Positions 13,241-25,426 are shown, numbered from the stretch's first letter. The stretch is 64,000 bases of DNA from Erigeron canadensis (GCF_010389155.1 NC_057761.1:6264501-6328500), one strand, 5' to 3'. Made by a program: numbers and translations. Notes: generated by a model not told the origin, from the sequence alone.

Positions 13241-13910
13241 TGATGGTCCTCTAATGCACTGTTTGTGTTTTAATTGACTAACTTATAATGTAAATACGAA
13301 ATAACAATAACAGAGATGAGATGTAAAGAACTTTGTTTAGTTATATGTATTTCAACTAAACGATGAAAACATGGATGGTTGTTTGATAACAACAACAATA
13401 AACAATAAACAGAAAAATATGTTAAGTTTTTGAACACACAAAAATTTAACAAATTACTTAGAAAATAAGGTAAACTGTGGAACACACCGACCAGTCTTTG
13501 TGGCTAGGTCAAGTGATTCCTTTTATAGGCAGATAAGGAATCACATGACTACCCTAGTAGATGTTGACACATGAAGGTTGTCAACTATCTATTGGTGGAT
13601 CGTTTAGATCTGCAGAAGCCTCTTTCCTTCATCTTGTTTGTTTCCAAAAACGGTATGAAAGAGAAACTTCACTGCACTGAAGTAGTACAAGGTCACATGT
13701 CTTCATCTTGATCTTTCAACACGTGTCCTTGGGACCATTCTTCTAATCTTCAAATTCCCGCTCATATTTGACTAACAAATACTGGACGGTGAGTCATTGA
13801 ACATATCCTTTAGACTTTGAAGATAGATTATGCTTGCAGATGTATGAGCTCGCTGACAGCTCACAGAATGAGCCACTCGCTGAGTCCCTCAGCGAATCCC
13901 TGATCCAACA
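13241..13910 (-). repeat. copia 3' LTR
   Basis: A 670-bp LTR with the coding-strand terminus TGTTGG at 13910 and CCATCA at 13241. A perfect 9-bp inverted repeat (TGATTCCTT / AAGGAATCA, 13514-13522 and 13535-13543) encloses CTATAAAAG on the coding strand, the likely TATA box. Confidence 0.9.
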
Positions 13911-13922
13911 ATCTCCCCCTAT
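13911..13922 (-). other. copia polypurine tract
   Basis: The coding strand reads AGGGGGAGAT immediately before the 3' LTR. This is the usual purine-rich plus-strand primer. Confidence 0.8.
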
Positions 13923-14056
13923 TCGTTGAGGAGACTTAGCTGAATAGAAGGCTTGCACTAACAAACATTTGACAAGGGATTTTTGATACAATGCTGATTT
14001 TATATATGAGAAACAAGTTACAAGAACAGCAAAGTAAACAAGTTACAAGTATAAAA

Positions 14057-17000
14057 CTACTCCCACACAGATTCTTGTTTTGCTTCTATGAACGCCTTGT
14101 CTTTTTGTCTCTCGGTCTTCATTAGCTCTTCATCAATCAGCTGAATGAATCTTGGATTGTTTGAAGTCCTTGAGCAGTATTTCCTTAACTTTACAAGAAA
14201 TCCAGAGGGAGCAGCGGAGATTTCACTGGTCCTAAAAAAGAGCTCATGACCATGAACATTAGTGAAGCAAAATCCTCCCAAATCTTCACTGTACAACCCT
14301 TCCACGAAAAGCAGTCTTGAAGGCATGCGAAGGTTGAGTGATGATTTCTCCCCAATATCAGATTGTGGCAAAGTTCTAAGCATGGTGGGGAGTGAGGAGG
14401 TAACCTGACCAGAAGCTATCCTCTTGACACCGCTTCTGGGTTGCTGAGAGGGAGGAGAGTATGGATGTCTGGCAGCACTGAGCAAGGAGTCTTCAACCTT
14501 GTACTTCTTTTCCATCCTCCTTGTCTGCTTGATTTGATCACCAGCCATCTTTAAGAGTGGATCAAAGACCGGTGTTTTGTTGTCTTTGATAAGCTTATAG
14601 ATCTCGATCCACTCAGTGGGCCCAAGGGTGTCAGATTTGACATTTTTAAGAGTGAACACCCTGGGCACACCTTTCCTCTGAACTTGAAGATTCATTCCTT
14701 GCTGAGTAAGAGTAGGCTTGACCCATATGATCTCTTCTTTTCTTTGCCTTACCTCTCTTGAAGTAAGATAGGCTTGGCATGCTTCCTCAAGCTTCTTCTC
14801 CTTACTTGCAAAGAATTCAAGCTCTTTCCTCTTGAGAGCTTCCAAACCACCAGACTGCTCGGCTAACCTTTTGGTTTCATCGTCAGCACCTTCAAGTTCT
14901 TCATTGACAATCAGCTCACTTATCAGTTTCTGAGATAGTTCTTCTTGAATTCTCTTTTTCTTCAGCTCTTCTTGGATGACTATCTCAGTGGGAGTGAGTT
15001 CAGCAGATGTTTTTGAAGAAGACTTAGGGAGAGCTCCAGACATGAGCTTGTCTTTTTGTGCAGTTGCTGAGATGGGAACCTTAGGTGGTTTGCCTTGAGT
15101 TACCGCCGCTGCTTTTCCCTTATCAGCATACTTCTTTACAAGGGCAGCATGAAACTCATCAGTTAGTTTGAAAGCTGACATATTTATTGGCCCCGCTGTC
15201 ACAACTTCAGCGGGCTTTGCACTTCCTTCTTCAGCGTGCTCCCCCTCAACACTTGCTGCCTGTACACTATCTTTGGCAGCGAGGGGGACACTTTCAGCAG
15301 TTGGGGTCTCCTCGTTAACTGCAGTTTTCTCCCCCTTGGAAGTAGCTGGAGTATTTGCTACTTCCACTTTATCTTTGAGGAGACCCATCATTTCTTTCAT
15401 CATCTGTTTAAGGTTAGAGACCTCCCTTTCAAGTTTGCGTTGGCTGCTGATGGATTCCTCTATCCTGAGTTTATCAGCAGCCGATGAAGAGAAATTTAAG
15501 GAAGATTTGAGAGAGGCTATTTCATTGGTGAGAGTTGAGAGAAAATTTCTTTGATTTTGAGAGAAGGAGTTGATGGAGTTTTGAAGGTGATTGAGTTGAG
15601 CAGTAAAAAGAATATTTGATTGGGAGAGTTGTTGGAGAGAAGAGAGAAGGGCAGTGTTTTCAGTGGTCGTCGCTGACTTAGCAATTTGTTCTTTAAGTTT
15701 ATTCAGCGAGGCAGAGATAGAGGAGTTGGAGACACTAACCCGATTCATACTTGCATTTAGAAGGGTTTGATTCTGCTTGAAGAGCCTCTCATTTGATGCA
15801 GTGTGTTGCTGCTGGGCCTTAATCATTCTAATAATTACATCTTTCTGCTTAGCCAGCCCATCGTTGAGATTATCACTGCTATGCACCAAGTATTGAAAAT
15901 TTGTATGCGCTTCTAAATGTACTTGGGCAACCTGATCAACCAACCACACATACAAGTACCCATGCCTATTCCCTTGACTTTGGCACACCTGAATTCTTCT
16001 CAGCAGCTCTTGCAATTGATATGTTTCAACATAGTCAAGTCCAGGCAAATCAACTGCGGTGTATATTCTTTCATCGTCAAGCTCTGGCATCCTTAGTGTT
16101 CTTAGAGAGACTGGGTACTTGGAGCAAGGAGTGCCAAAGAAATCTGGATGATGCATATGAGGCACTTCCATTATTACTTCATCATTCAGTTCTTCAATTT
16201 CAACATACACTCCTGGTTTAATACGTTGATTCTTGCACAGCTCCTTCCTTCTTTGCAATTCTTCATTGTTGAGCTCAGTCTTAAACTCTCCAAAGTGTCC
16301 CACAGGTTCAAAAATTTATGTGGGCCTTGGGGAGTAAGAAGGAGGAGGAGGCGTGTCAGCAAGCATCTCGGGCATCTCTTCATTTCTTTGATGCTCCCCA
16401 ATCATTATAAAGCCCATATCACCTTCAAAAACCTCACCCACAACAACTTCTTCTTCACTCTCTTCAGCGGCAGCGAGTGTAACTTCAGCATGAGAATCTT
16501 GTGGATCAAACTCGCTGCCGTATTCATCCTCCATATCAAAGTCTGCAAAAATGTTAGTCTCGGTCCCTGCACAAACAGTTTCCGAGACATTGATAGAGTT
16601 TGGTGAAAGGGAACCTGGTGCCTCAACCTCAGTGTGTTGTTCCACCAAGGTATCATCGGCCGTAGAGGGTGTTGACTCTAGCATCACCTGTGATCTGGCT
16701 GCTGTCAACGACTCAGAGGGTATTTGAAGAGAAGAGGGAATATTTATTTGGGGTGGATTTGGACTAAGACCTCTAGTGGGTTAGGGTGACCCAATATCTT
16801 CACCAACCTCTCCTACAGAAATTTGAGGTGGCTGCTTGCTGCTCCCGTTTAACTCGTCAACAGCCTGTTGGGAGGCTGCTGATGGGGTGGCTTGGGTACT
16901 AACGTCCTTGGGCGTAGAGGACTTCCTAACCTTTGGTTTGCCCCTTGAATCACTCCGCTTTTGTTTTGGGACGACAGCGGAGGGTGAAGATTGTAGATTT

Positions 17001-17805
17001 TTAGTTAGGGACGCTGCCTTAGGAATATTTTTGGTCTTTTTAGAGGCTTTGGAGGTCGCTGGGGGGTTTATCAGCGAACCAGCCTCAGAAGGAATTCCAG
17101 CGTCCGCAGCGACCGTATCAGCCACTTCATCAGAAAGAAGTGCTACCTCTCAGTCGCTGCTTTTGGGGTATAAAGAAGAGTTTAGGGAGAAGAGTACCTC
17201 TTTTATGTGTGGAGTGAGGCGAGCAACCAAGTGTTCAGCAGGTTGCTTATAGATGTTGCTACTGACCCGTGCAACTTGTATCGTGGCAGCATTTTGTAGA
17301 TCATACTCGTCACCCAGCGCCTCTTTGAAGATGAGGGATAAAATTCTCACAAAGGGCACTGTGTGAGATCTGTTGTTCAGCGAGACCTTGTTCTTCATAT
17401 CATTGAAGATCAACAAGGCAAAATCTACAAACCTTCCTTCCGCTAAGGCATGAATAATAGGCATCGAAGTAGAAGACGCCTGATTATATGACCCAGAGTT
17501 ACCACCCATGCACTGAATCACATGGGTGAATAGAACCCTCCATATCCCTGGAAGATTTTGTTTAAGTGGATTGCTAGGGATAGCCGGAGGGTTCCTCAAG
17601 TTGTGATTGTACCCGATGGAAGGCAACCATGCCTTCCACTCGTCATCTCCAGCAGCTTCCACAAACACATTGTCCTCATCTTCTTGTGGGAAGCGTAGAG
17701 TACGGCGTAATGACGCTGGAGTGATAGAGATGGACTTTGTTCCTTCTCGAACAGTACCCACTATAGACTGGGTGGACTCGTCATAGTTACTCGTCATGCT
17801 TCCCC
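14057..17805 (-). pseudogene. Accessory ORF of the copia element, 3' of RT, with in-frame stops
   Basis: One reading frame runs from the RT junction near 17805 to the stop at 14057. It is broken only by in-frame stops at 17150 (TGA), 16781 (TAA) and 16316 (TAA), with no frame shift. The first part ([13 protein letters not shown]..., ...[14 protein letters not shown]..., ...[10 protein letters not shown]) matches the start of an accessory protein I know from Asteraceae copia elements, often mis-annotated there under cellular names. The middle is Ser/Thr/Pro/Lys-rich and acidic. The last 748 codons hold long coiled-coil stretches (14.8-15.0 and 15.4-15.8 kb) and a Lys-rich segment. I see no signal peptide or transmembrane helix, so an envelope role is not supported. 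Function unknown. Confidence 0.7.
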
Positions 17806-20200
17806 TGGGGGCTTGTTTAAGACCGTATAAGGCCTTATAGAGACGATAGACATGATGTGGCTTGGCTGGATCTTCAAAACCAGGTGGCTGCTCGACATAG
17901 ACTTCTTCATCGAGTTTTCCATTTAGGAAGGCACTCTTAACATCCATTTGATAGACCTTGAAGTCTCGATAAGCAGCATGTGCCAAAAATAAGCGTATAG
18001 CTTCTATTCTGGCCACTGGAGCAAAGGTTTCATCAAAGTCGACTCCTTCTTCTTAAAGATAACCTTGTGCAACCAGCCTAGCCTTGTTGCGTACAACAAC
18101 ACCGTCTTCGTCCATTTTATTTCTATAGACCCATTTGGTACCAATAGGTTTCTTACCATGTGGTAAAGGAACTAAAAACCAGACGTGCTGACATTGAAAT
18201 TGAGTGAGTTCTTCCTGCATGGCAGCAACCCAAGAGGGATCAGCCATTGCCTCATCAATATTTTTGGGAGTGATCATTGACAAGAAGTTAACATATAGAC
18301 ATGTGTTTCTAGTCGCTGATCTAGTCACAATGCCCTGCTGAGGATCACCAATAATTTGGTGAGCAGGAATACTGGCTGTCCACCTAAGTGAAGGAACACT
18401 TGAAGAACCTAGTAGAGTATCAGCAGAAGATGGGGAGATGTGAACAGAGGGAAGAGGATTATATGAAGAAAGGTCAATAGTGACAGTGGGTTTAGTGTCA
18501 GGATGATCAGTTGAGTTATTTGACTGAGTTGAGTTATCATTGATGTTGGAGTCGTCAGCAGACTCCATATCCTCAGTGTTAGCTGAAACATCATGAAACT
18601 CTTCATCAGCAGAGTCATCAACTTGCACATTATCAGCCAGTGATCTAGGTTTGGCTGATGCTGCAAGGATTGACCTTAAGATAGGCTCAACTGGCTCAAT
18701 CGTATAGATATGAGCAGCAACTTGCTCCAGCTCAGGGTCTGCTGAACTATCCTCAGTGAGTTGCTGATCAAGAGGAGGCGAGCAAGAAGCATCGACATAT
18801 GAGTCAGCATCATCCATAGTAGGGTTTAAGAACTCATTGAAGATCTCTTCAGTGGAAGATGGCTGGATATCTCTAAGAGCAAGAAGAGCTTTCATCAAAA
18901 GTGACATGAATTGATTCATCCACTTTTTGAAGACGAGTATTGAATACTCTAAAAGCTTTGCTAATAGAAGAGTATCCAACAAAGTAACCATCATCAGCTT
19001 TAGGATCAAATTTCCCTAAATGATCCTTATTATTAAGAATAAAGACAGGACATCCAAATACATGAAAGTATTTGATTTGAGGTTTCTTTCCTCTTAAAAC
19101 TTCATAAGCAGTTTTGTCATGTCTTTTGACAATAAGACATCTATTTTGAGTGTGACAAGCAGTGTTGACTGCTTCAGCCCAAAACCTACTGGGAAGAGAG
19201 GACTCACTGAGCATAGTGCGTGCTGCCTCTATAAGAGTTCTGTTTCTCCTTTCAGCAACACCATTTTGCTCAGGAGTTCTAGTGGAAGAGAAGTTTTGTG
19301 AGATCCCTTGATCAACACAAAAAGTTTCAAGAGTGTGGTTTTTAAACTCAGTGCCATGATCACTTCTGAGTTCTTTGACCCTTATGTTGTTGAGATTTTC
19401 CATTTTCTTAATGAATTTGATGATTTCATCAGCAGCATCACTCTTAGAATTAAGGAAAATTGTCCAAGTATATCGTGAATATTCATCCACAATCACTAAA
19501 GTGTATCTGCTACCCTTTAGACTTTGGACATTCACTGGACCAAAAAGGTCCATGTGAAGAAGGTGAAAACAACCCTTAACAGAGTTGGCTTGTTTAGTTT
19601 TAAAAGTAGCTCTATGGCATTTGCCTTTTTCACAAGCACCACAGAGCCTATCTTTTTTTAAAGAGAGAGGAGGAAGGCCACGAACAAGGTTCTTTTTGGC
19701 CAGTGAGTTTATGGTTTTGAAATTCACATGCGACATACGCTTGTGCCATAACCAATTTAGTTCAGCAGCTGACTTGGCAAAGAAACAAGTCTCACTATCA
19801 GTTTTGATAGGAGTGAAGTCAACGAGATATACATCTCGTTTTCTTGGAGCGACCAATACGACTTCCTTGTTGATATTTACAACAGTCCCTTGATGTTTAT
19901 CAAGAATGACTTTGTAGTCAGCGTCACAAAGTTGACTTATGCTTATGAGATTGTGTTTTAATCCATTCACATAGGCAACTTTGGAGAATTTGATTAACCC
20001 ATTTGAGAGGAGACCATAACTTTCAGTTTGTCCGGTAGAATTATCACCAAACACTACAGTAGGGCCAGCAGCCTCTACATAGTTATCCAGCAAGGTCTTT
20101 GAGCCAGTCATGTGTTTTGAACATCCACTGTCCAAATACCACACACCTTTTCCCAGTAAACCCTGCAAGGATAAGACAGAAGGTTTTAGTTTGGTCCACT
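17805..20200 (-). pseudogene. copia pol remnant: protease, integrase, truncated reverse transcriptase
   Basis: Protease active site WYLDSGCSKHMTG lies near 20.1 kb. The integrase His2Cys2 head follows (HKRMSH...CGACEKGKCHR), then the D,D,E core (HMDLFGPV, SDHGTEF...EQNGVAERRNRT). An indel near 18885-18900 shifts the frame after VTFDES. RT resumes with GTKWVYRNK, NKARLVAQGY, a TAA at 18053 replacing the Gln of the GYxQEEG motif, then [11 protein letters not shown] and the first catalytic Asp ([11 protein letters not shown]). RT stops dead after [13 protein letters not shown]: the YxDD catalytic pair and RNase H are gone and the accessory ORF follows in frame. Another frame change near 20190-20210 separates gag from pol. 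Confidence 0.88.
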
Positions 20201-23200
20201 TTCAGACTCACTGACAGGAATGTCAGTAGAAGTAATGATGGGTGCATCAGTGGAGGAGGAAGACTCAGCAGAGAAAGTTTCCTCAAGGGTGAGGTGGTTT
20301 CCTAAGTCAGGAAGCATATGAGTTCTGTCATTCTCATCAGTGGGCATCATGTTATTCTCATATTCTTGAAGCACCACTGAGTTGCTAACAACGTTGGGAG
20401 CACTGAACTCAACCAGCATTGCAGGTCGTCCCCACGAATTGGAGATGACATTCTGAGAATGAGGAATCTCAATGCGTTGAGAGGCAATATAGTTGGCAAG
20501 ATTAGATTGATGAGTCCCCACAGACCCAGTGTCAATGAAGAGAGATTCATTTGGAGGACTCTCACTAATCATGGAAGATGAGGCTGGGTTGGTTAGAGAG
20601 GCATAGGCTGAAGTGTGAGCATTTGATTGCACAACAACTTCAGGGGCATCTCTTGAGTTACAGCAATCTGTAGCAATGTGTCCTCTCATGCCACAAATAT
20701 AGCATTTCCTGTTAGAGGAGTTGCTTTGTTGATTGCTAAGAAGGAATTCTTTAAGTTGAGAAGACAAGTCATTGACCTGTTGAGCAAGTTCAACAATTTT
20801 TGGGTCAGAAGAGGTTGAAGCCTTAGTCTTTGCCTTGGACTTAGGCTTTGATTTTTGCTTGCGAAAATTCTTTGAGAGAGGAGGGGGACCTAAGAGGGAT
20901 TTTCCAGTGGGGTCATCTAGACGAGGAGTGGAAGAGGAAGCCACTTGTGTGCCTCTTAACACACTCCAGGCTTGTTTTAGATCAGATTGAGACGAGGAAG
21001 TCCTGGATTGAAGAACCCTATTGGGAGTGGTGGATCTAGAAGATCGATTAGGAGTGGAAGACCTCCCTTGCCTATGAGGGAGATATTCCACAAGAGGAAT
21101 AAACGATTGTGACTGCTGGGAAAACAACTGTCTTTTATTGGGAGTGGAGGATCTCACTTGCTGATGTGGCAAGTGTCCCCTTTGTGGAGTCACACTCCTT
21201 GCTTGGTCCTGGGAACCATTTCCTCGCTGAGGAGTAACACTCCTTAGTCGCTGCTGAGAAATGTTTCCTCGCTAAGGAGTTGTATTCCTCATTTGTTGCT
21301 GAGGAATGTTTCCTCGCTGAGGAGTGGTTGGTCTGTTGACTGACTGAGGCACATTACTTCTTAGAGGAGTTGGGTGTCTCAGAATTGATCGAGGTGGAGA
21401 AGAATGAGAGGCCTGCTGATGGAAAACCGGTTTTGCTTGAGATGAGCCCTCATTATGAAACCTAACATCTCCAAACCTTACACGTCTCTCCATGAGGCGT
21501 TCATGCTGAGTTACATCAGCACTTAAGATTTTAGAAGGAAAAGAATTTGATGGGATAGACTGAGGTTGCTGCTTAGTATGATCAGCTCGCTGAGGCGTGC
21601 TATAGTCATAAGGAGCAGCAACGTTACTTCTTTTAAAAGTCTTAGACTTATTCAAAGTAAGGGGCTGAGGAGCGATGGACTTGTACCCATCACTTGAAAT
21701 GTCTCCATGAAATGTTTCATTTGGATAATATTGAATTTTGCCTTCGTGTGGCATCATGCCAAGAATAGGCAAATGGGAAAATATGTTATTTGAGGATGAG
21801 GATGAGCTAACTACTTTAGCTTCAGAAGAATTTGAAGGATCGCTGGAGAGAGATGTGGAGGATCCAGCGTCCATTTCAGTGTGGTAATCATTTCCTTTAA
21901 CGAAATACCACTTTTTCATTTCCTCAGGAGAAGTAATACCAGAAGGAGGAATTGAGATTTCCGGTTTCACATCATCTTTAAACATGTCAGCGATACAAGC
22001 AGCAGATTCAAAATCTCCACCTATCACTGCCTGAACTTGTGCAGGGACTTGTTCATTAAGACATTGATGATGAAACTTAGAAGCTTTTGACCAAGAGGTC
22101 ACAAAATTCTTGAGGTTGAGAACTTCAAGCTTGAGTTTTTCATTTTCAAGCTGAAGTTTTTGAGTCAGCAACTCATGTGACTGAAGTTCAACATGAACAT
22201 TCTTTAGTCTGTTGAGTTTATCAGATTTTTTACTCAATTCAGAACTTACCGAAAGGAGTTTTGAGTGAGCTTCAGCACGCAGAGTTTCTACGAATTGAAG
22301 ATCACATGACAAGGATTCAAGAATTTTGGTTTTGTCCTCATCAGTAGTTGAAAGAAGAGTATGTACGTTTTTGACAGTGACGTTGACCCACTGACTTGTT
22401 GAGACTTGGTCTTTTGTCAGCGCATCACTATCAGCCAGAGCAATGAGACACATGGCGTCAACATACTCCTCATCATCAGAGTCATCTGAATCAGCCCAGT
22501 CATGCTCTTCAGCGACCAGACCTTTGCCTGGTGTTTTGGCCTCTTCAGTTTCAGCCATTTTGGCTTTGAGCTGATAATACTTGTTCCTGTATTCATCAGC
22601 AGTTTCAGATGAGTTAGATTTTGGAGCAGCAGGAGTTGGGATAGAAACCCTGCACTCCTTTTGATAGTGGCCTTTTCTACCACATTTCCAGCATTCCTCC
22701 TGTGATTTATCCACAGGAGGCTTATATGGAGCAACCGACTTACGGTTGTTCCATTTCCTGGAGTACTTCTTTCCAGCGATTAAGGCAAATTCAACAAAAT
22801 CACTGAACATTTCTTGTTTCTCTTCAGCATCAAGCTCTTCAACAAGAGCTTGAAAGGATGCTGGAAGAGAAGAGGTGTTGGCACCATCATTGGGATAGAT
22901 GGGCTCAGAAGAGATGAGAGCAAGAGGGTCAGTTAAGGGGTTTGCAGAAGTGCTGGTAGCAAAAGAGGAGCCAGCATGTCTCCTAGATTCAGCAGAGGCT
23001 CTAATGTTTTGAGCCAAGGCTTTCTCTTCAAATTGAAGAGTGCCAAACAACTCCTCAAGATCCAGTTCTTGAATCTTTTTGGTGGTACGGAGGATTTGTC
23101 TAACATTCTACCATTTGAGAGGAAGAGAATCGATGAACTTATGGCATACCTCAAAATTGTCATGAGTAATGCCAACGTTTGTCATGTCATTGAGCAACCC

Positions 23201-23701
23201 TTTAAATCGGGTATATGTGCCCTCGAGACTTTCATCAGGAAGAGAAAAGAAATTTTCATAGGCACGTTTGAGGTCAATTTTCTTGGTTTTAATCAAGTCA
23301 GCTGACCCTTCATAAGTGCTTACTAGTCTTTCCCAAACTTCTTTTGAAGTGGGGAATTTAATGACTAGTTTCATCACCTTAGTGGGAAGGGTGGTGATGA
23401 TCATGTTTTTCAATCTTGAGTCAAGATTGACGAGCTTTCGCTCTTCTTCAGTCCACTGGACTTCAGGCTTGACTAGATCTGTTACAATTTCAGGAGCATC
23501 AGGTGTTGCACCTGGTGTCCTTTGAACATATGTGGGAATGTAAGGACCTTCATTTAGAATGGTCATAAAATATGGTTCTACACCCACTATGTGTAGTAAC
23601 ATTCGTTCCTTCCATGAACCAAAGTCCTTTGGCTCAAATTTTGGAGGAATAGAAACGTAACCAAAGTCACGTGTGTTAACAAGAGTGGGTACAGACGACA
23701 T
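20186..23701 (-). pseudogene. copia gag remnant with two zinc knuckles
   Basis: One frame starts at the ATG at 23701 (MSSVPTLVNTRDFG) and is broken by TAG at 23108 and TAG at 21272. The first 200 codons look like a copia capsid domain (FGSWKERM...EVWERLVSTYEG). CX2CX4HX4C zinc knuckles are CWKCGRKGHYQKEC near 22.67 kb and CYICGMRGHIATDC near 20.69 kb. A coiled coil lies between them (about 22.1-22.35 kb). At 20.99-21.35 kb there is a run of short TPQRG or STPNR repeats; the 21272 stop falls in one of these repeats, so it is confidently a CAG-to-TAG change. The 23701 start lies 112 bp inside the PBS. Confidence 0.85.
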
Positions 23702-23813
23702 CTTTTAAAAACAGAAAAGAAAAAAAAATTTAGATTTAATTGTGAAGAAAAGAAAGAAAATAATGTAAACACAAGAGGCAAACAGATCTTGTTCCAATAA
23801 TTTAGGAACTGTG

Positions 23814-23825
23814 GCTCTGATACCA
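23814..23825 (-). other. copia primer binding site (initiator Met tRNA)
   Basis: The coding strand reads TGGTATCAGAGC, complementary to the 3' end of plant initiator tRNA-Met, two bases inside the 5' LTR. Confidence 0.9.
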
Positions 23826-23827
23826 CT

Positions 23828-24494
23828 TGATGGTCCTCTAATGCACTGCTTATGTTTTAATTGACTAACTTATAATGTAAATACGAAATAACAATAACAG
23901 AGATGAGATGTAAAGAACTTTGTTTAGTTATATGTATTTCAACTAAACGATGAAAACATGGATGGTTGTTTGATAACAACAATAAACAATAAACAGAAAA
24001 ATATGTTAAGTTTTTGAACACACAAAAACTTAACAAATTACTTAGAAAATAAGGTAAACTGTGGAACACACCGACCAGTCTTTGTGGCTAGGTCAAGTGA
24101 TTCCTTTTATTGGCAGATAAGGAATCACATGACTACCCTAGTAGATGTTGACACATGAAGGTTGTCAACTATCTATTGGTGGATCATTTAGATCTGCAGA
24201 AGCCTCTTTCCTTCATCTTGTTTGTTTCCAAAAACGGTATGAAAGAGAAACTTCACTGCACCGAAGAAGTACAAGGTCACATGTCTTCATCTTGATCTTT
24301 CAACACGTGTCCTTGGGACCATTCTTCTAATCTTCAAATTCCCGCTCATATTTGACTAACAAATACTGGACGGTGAGTCATTGAACATATCCTTTAGACT
24401 TTGAAGATAGATTATGCTTGCAGATGTATGAGCTCGCTGACAGCTCGCTGAATGAGCCACTCGCTGAGTCCCTCAGCGAATCCCTGATCCAACA
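23828..24494 (-). repeat. copia 5' LTR
   Basis: A 667-bp LTR differing from the 3' LTR at about nine sites. One difference changes the likely TATA box from CTATAAAAG to CAATAAAAG inside the same 9-bp inverted repeat (24098-24127), so the promoter-bearing LTR may be weakened. Confidence 0.9.
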
Positions 24495-24658
24495 ATATAT
24501 ATATATATGCCCCTCATGAAGGCACGTGAAGGGGGTAACGGATCCAAGGACGAAATGCAAACCACAAGAATGATATTAGCCAAAAGTTAACGGCGAGAAT
24601 GAAAAATGCTTATTCGAAAACCACGGGGACGAAAAAAATACTCTGGGCCTAAAACAAA

Positions 24659-25426
24659 ATTGTTCGTTATAAGTATTTTTTGAAAGTTTTTAATGTGGCA
24701 AATAATCCATATTTCACCTTAAAAAACTTTTATTTAATTATGATGTTATATATAAATAAAATAGAAATAGCCTTTATATGTTTAATACAAATATTAATCA
24801 TTTATTAATTAAAAATATAAAAATTCTTTTTTATAAAATGTTACAAATAAAATCTCTTTTTATTTTGTTGACTTGTTGACTAAATGACTATATAATTATT
24901 GTTTTAGTTGAATTATTAGATTTATGTCAAGTTATAATGTTTTAAAAACAAACATTAATTTTTTTAATATATTTTAGAATTCTAAAATTTTAATTAACAT
25001 GTCCGAGTTGATTAACTAGTATGTATCAAAAGGAAATATAAATAAAGATAATTCACAGGTGACGATTTGTACACTATCATTTTATAACCGTATATCACAA
25101 AACTTATTTTAAAATATTGTATGGATCAACACCCTATAAGATCAAATAGGCTTCATTTTGAATGTATGGCTAGACTCGCAGGAATATGGTGTTCGTTAAA
25201 GTAATCTGTAGTACTCATAGTAGTTAAATATGTTGGTATTGCCAAATTAACCAAACAAGACTTACAAGGCTTTGAGAAAAACTTAATATATTTTGGAAAA
25301 TGACTATCTATATTTATCAAATCTATATTTAATGTTAGAAGAGCCATTATTCGTCTTCAAATATCAAACTTATTCTTAAAAATCTTTAAGATGACTTCCA
25401 CCCAAATTTTCACATCACAACTACGT
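24659..25426. other. AT-rich spacer at the end of duplication copy A
   Basis: It is collinear with 30663-31427 in copy B. No gene or delimited element is seen. Confidence 0.6.

Larger units (their letters stand above)
13241..24494 (-). mobile_element. Ty1/copia LTR retrotransposon, degenerate and RT-deleted
   Basis: An 11,254-bp element reads on the minus strand. Near-identical LTRs (23828-24494 as 5', 13241-13910 as 3') begin TGTTGG and end CCATCA. There is a tRNA-iMet-type primer site, a polypurine tract and a 5-bp ATATA target duplication in an AT repeat. Gene order is gag, protease, integrase, partial reverse transcriptase, accessory ORF. By eye the LTRs differ at 9 sites plus one 3-bp indel over about 667 bp (about 1.3%). 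At the commonly used plant rate of 1.3e-8 substitutions per site per year that is roughly half a million years. Premature stops, two frame changes and the absence of the second half of RT and RNase H make it non-autonomous. Confidence 0.92.
12346..24649. mobile_element. Long-TIR Mutator-like MITE, copy A, split by the copia insertion
   Basis: The 9-bp duplication TAAAACAAA occurs at 12337-12345 and 24650-24658. The ends (GGCCAAAGTAATTTTTTCG and its inverse) open into inverted repeats of about 200 bp or more. Nine-bp duplications and long inverted termini are diagnostic of Mutator-like elements. No transposase is present. The right arm is interrupted at 13241-24494 by the copia element; without that the element is about 1.05 kb, matching the intact paralogue at 29637-30653. 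Confidence 0.75.
8899..25426. repeat. Tandem segmental duplication, copy A
   Basis: Starting at GCATATATGATCAAGGGC (8899), this block is collinear with 25427-31427 until CACAACTACGT (25426), where copy B begins immediately. Without the copia insertion it is about 5.3 kb. The two copies match closely over long stretches, with scattered substitutions, small indels and several copy-specific transposons. The junction shows only about 1 bp of microhomology between the left (TTT|GCAT) and right (ACGT|ACCT) breakpoints, so end joining or replication slippage is more likely than recombination between repeats. Confidence 0.85.

Noticed and set aside
15168..15554. Open frames on the plus strand at 15168-15554, 15901-16221, 16148-16606 and 16836-17252
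   Set aside because: They are antisense shadows of the copia accessory ORF, with no independent coding signature.
14057..16303. Accessory ORF as a retroviral-like envelope gene
   Set aside because: Its position fits, but no signal peptide, membrane helix or furin-like site is visible; coiled coils alone are not evidence of an envelope.
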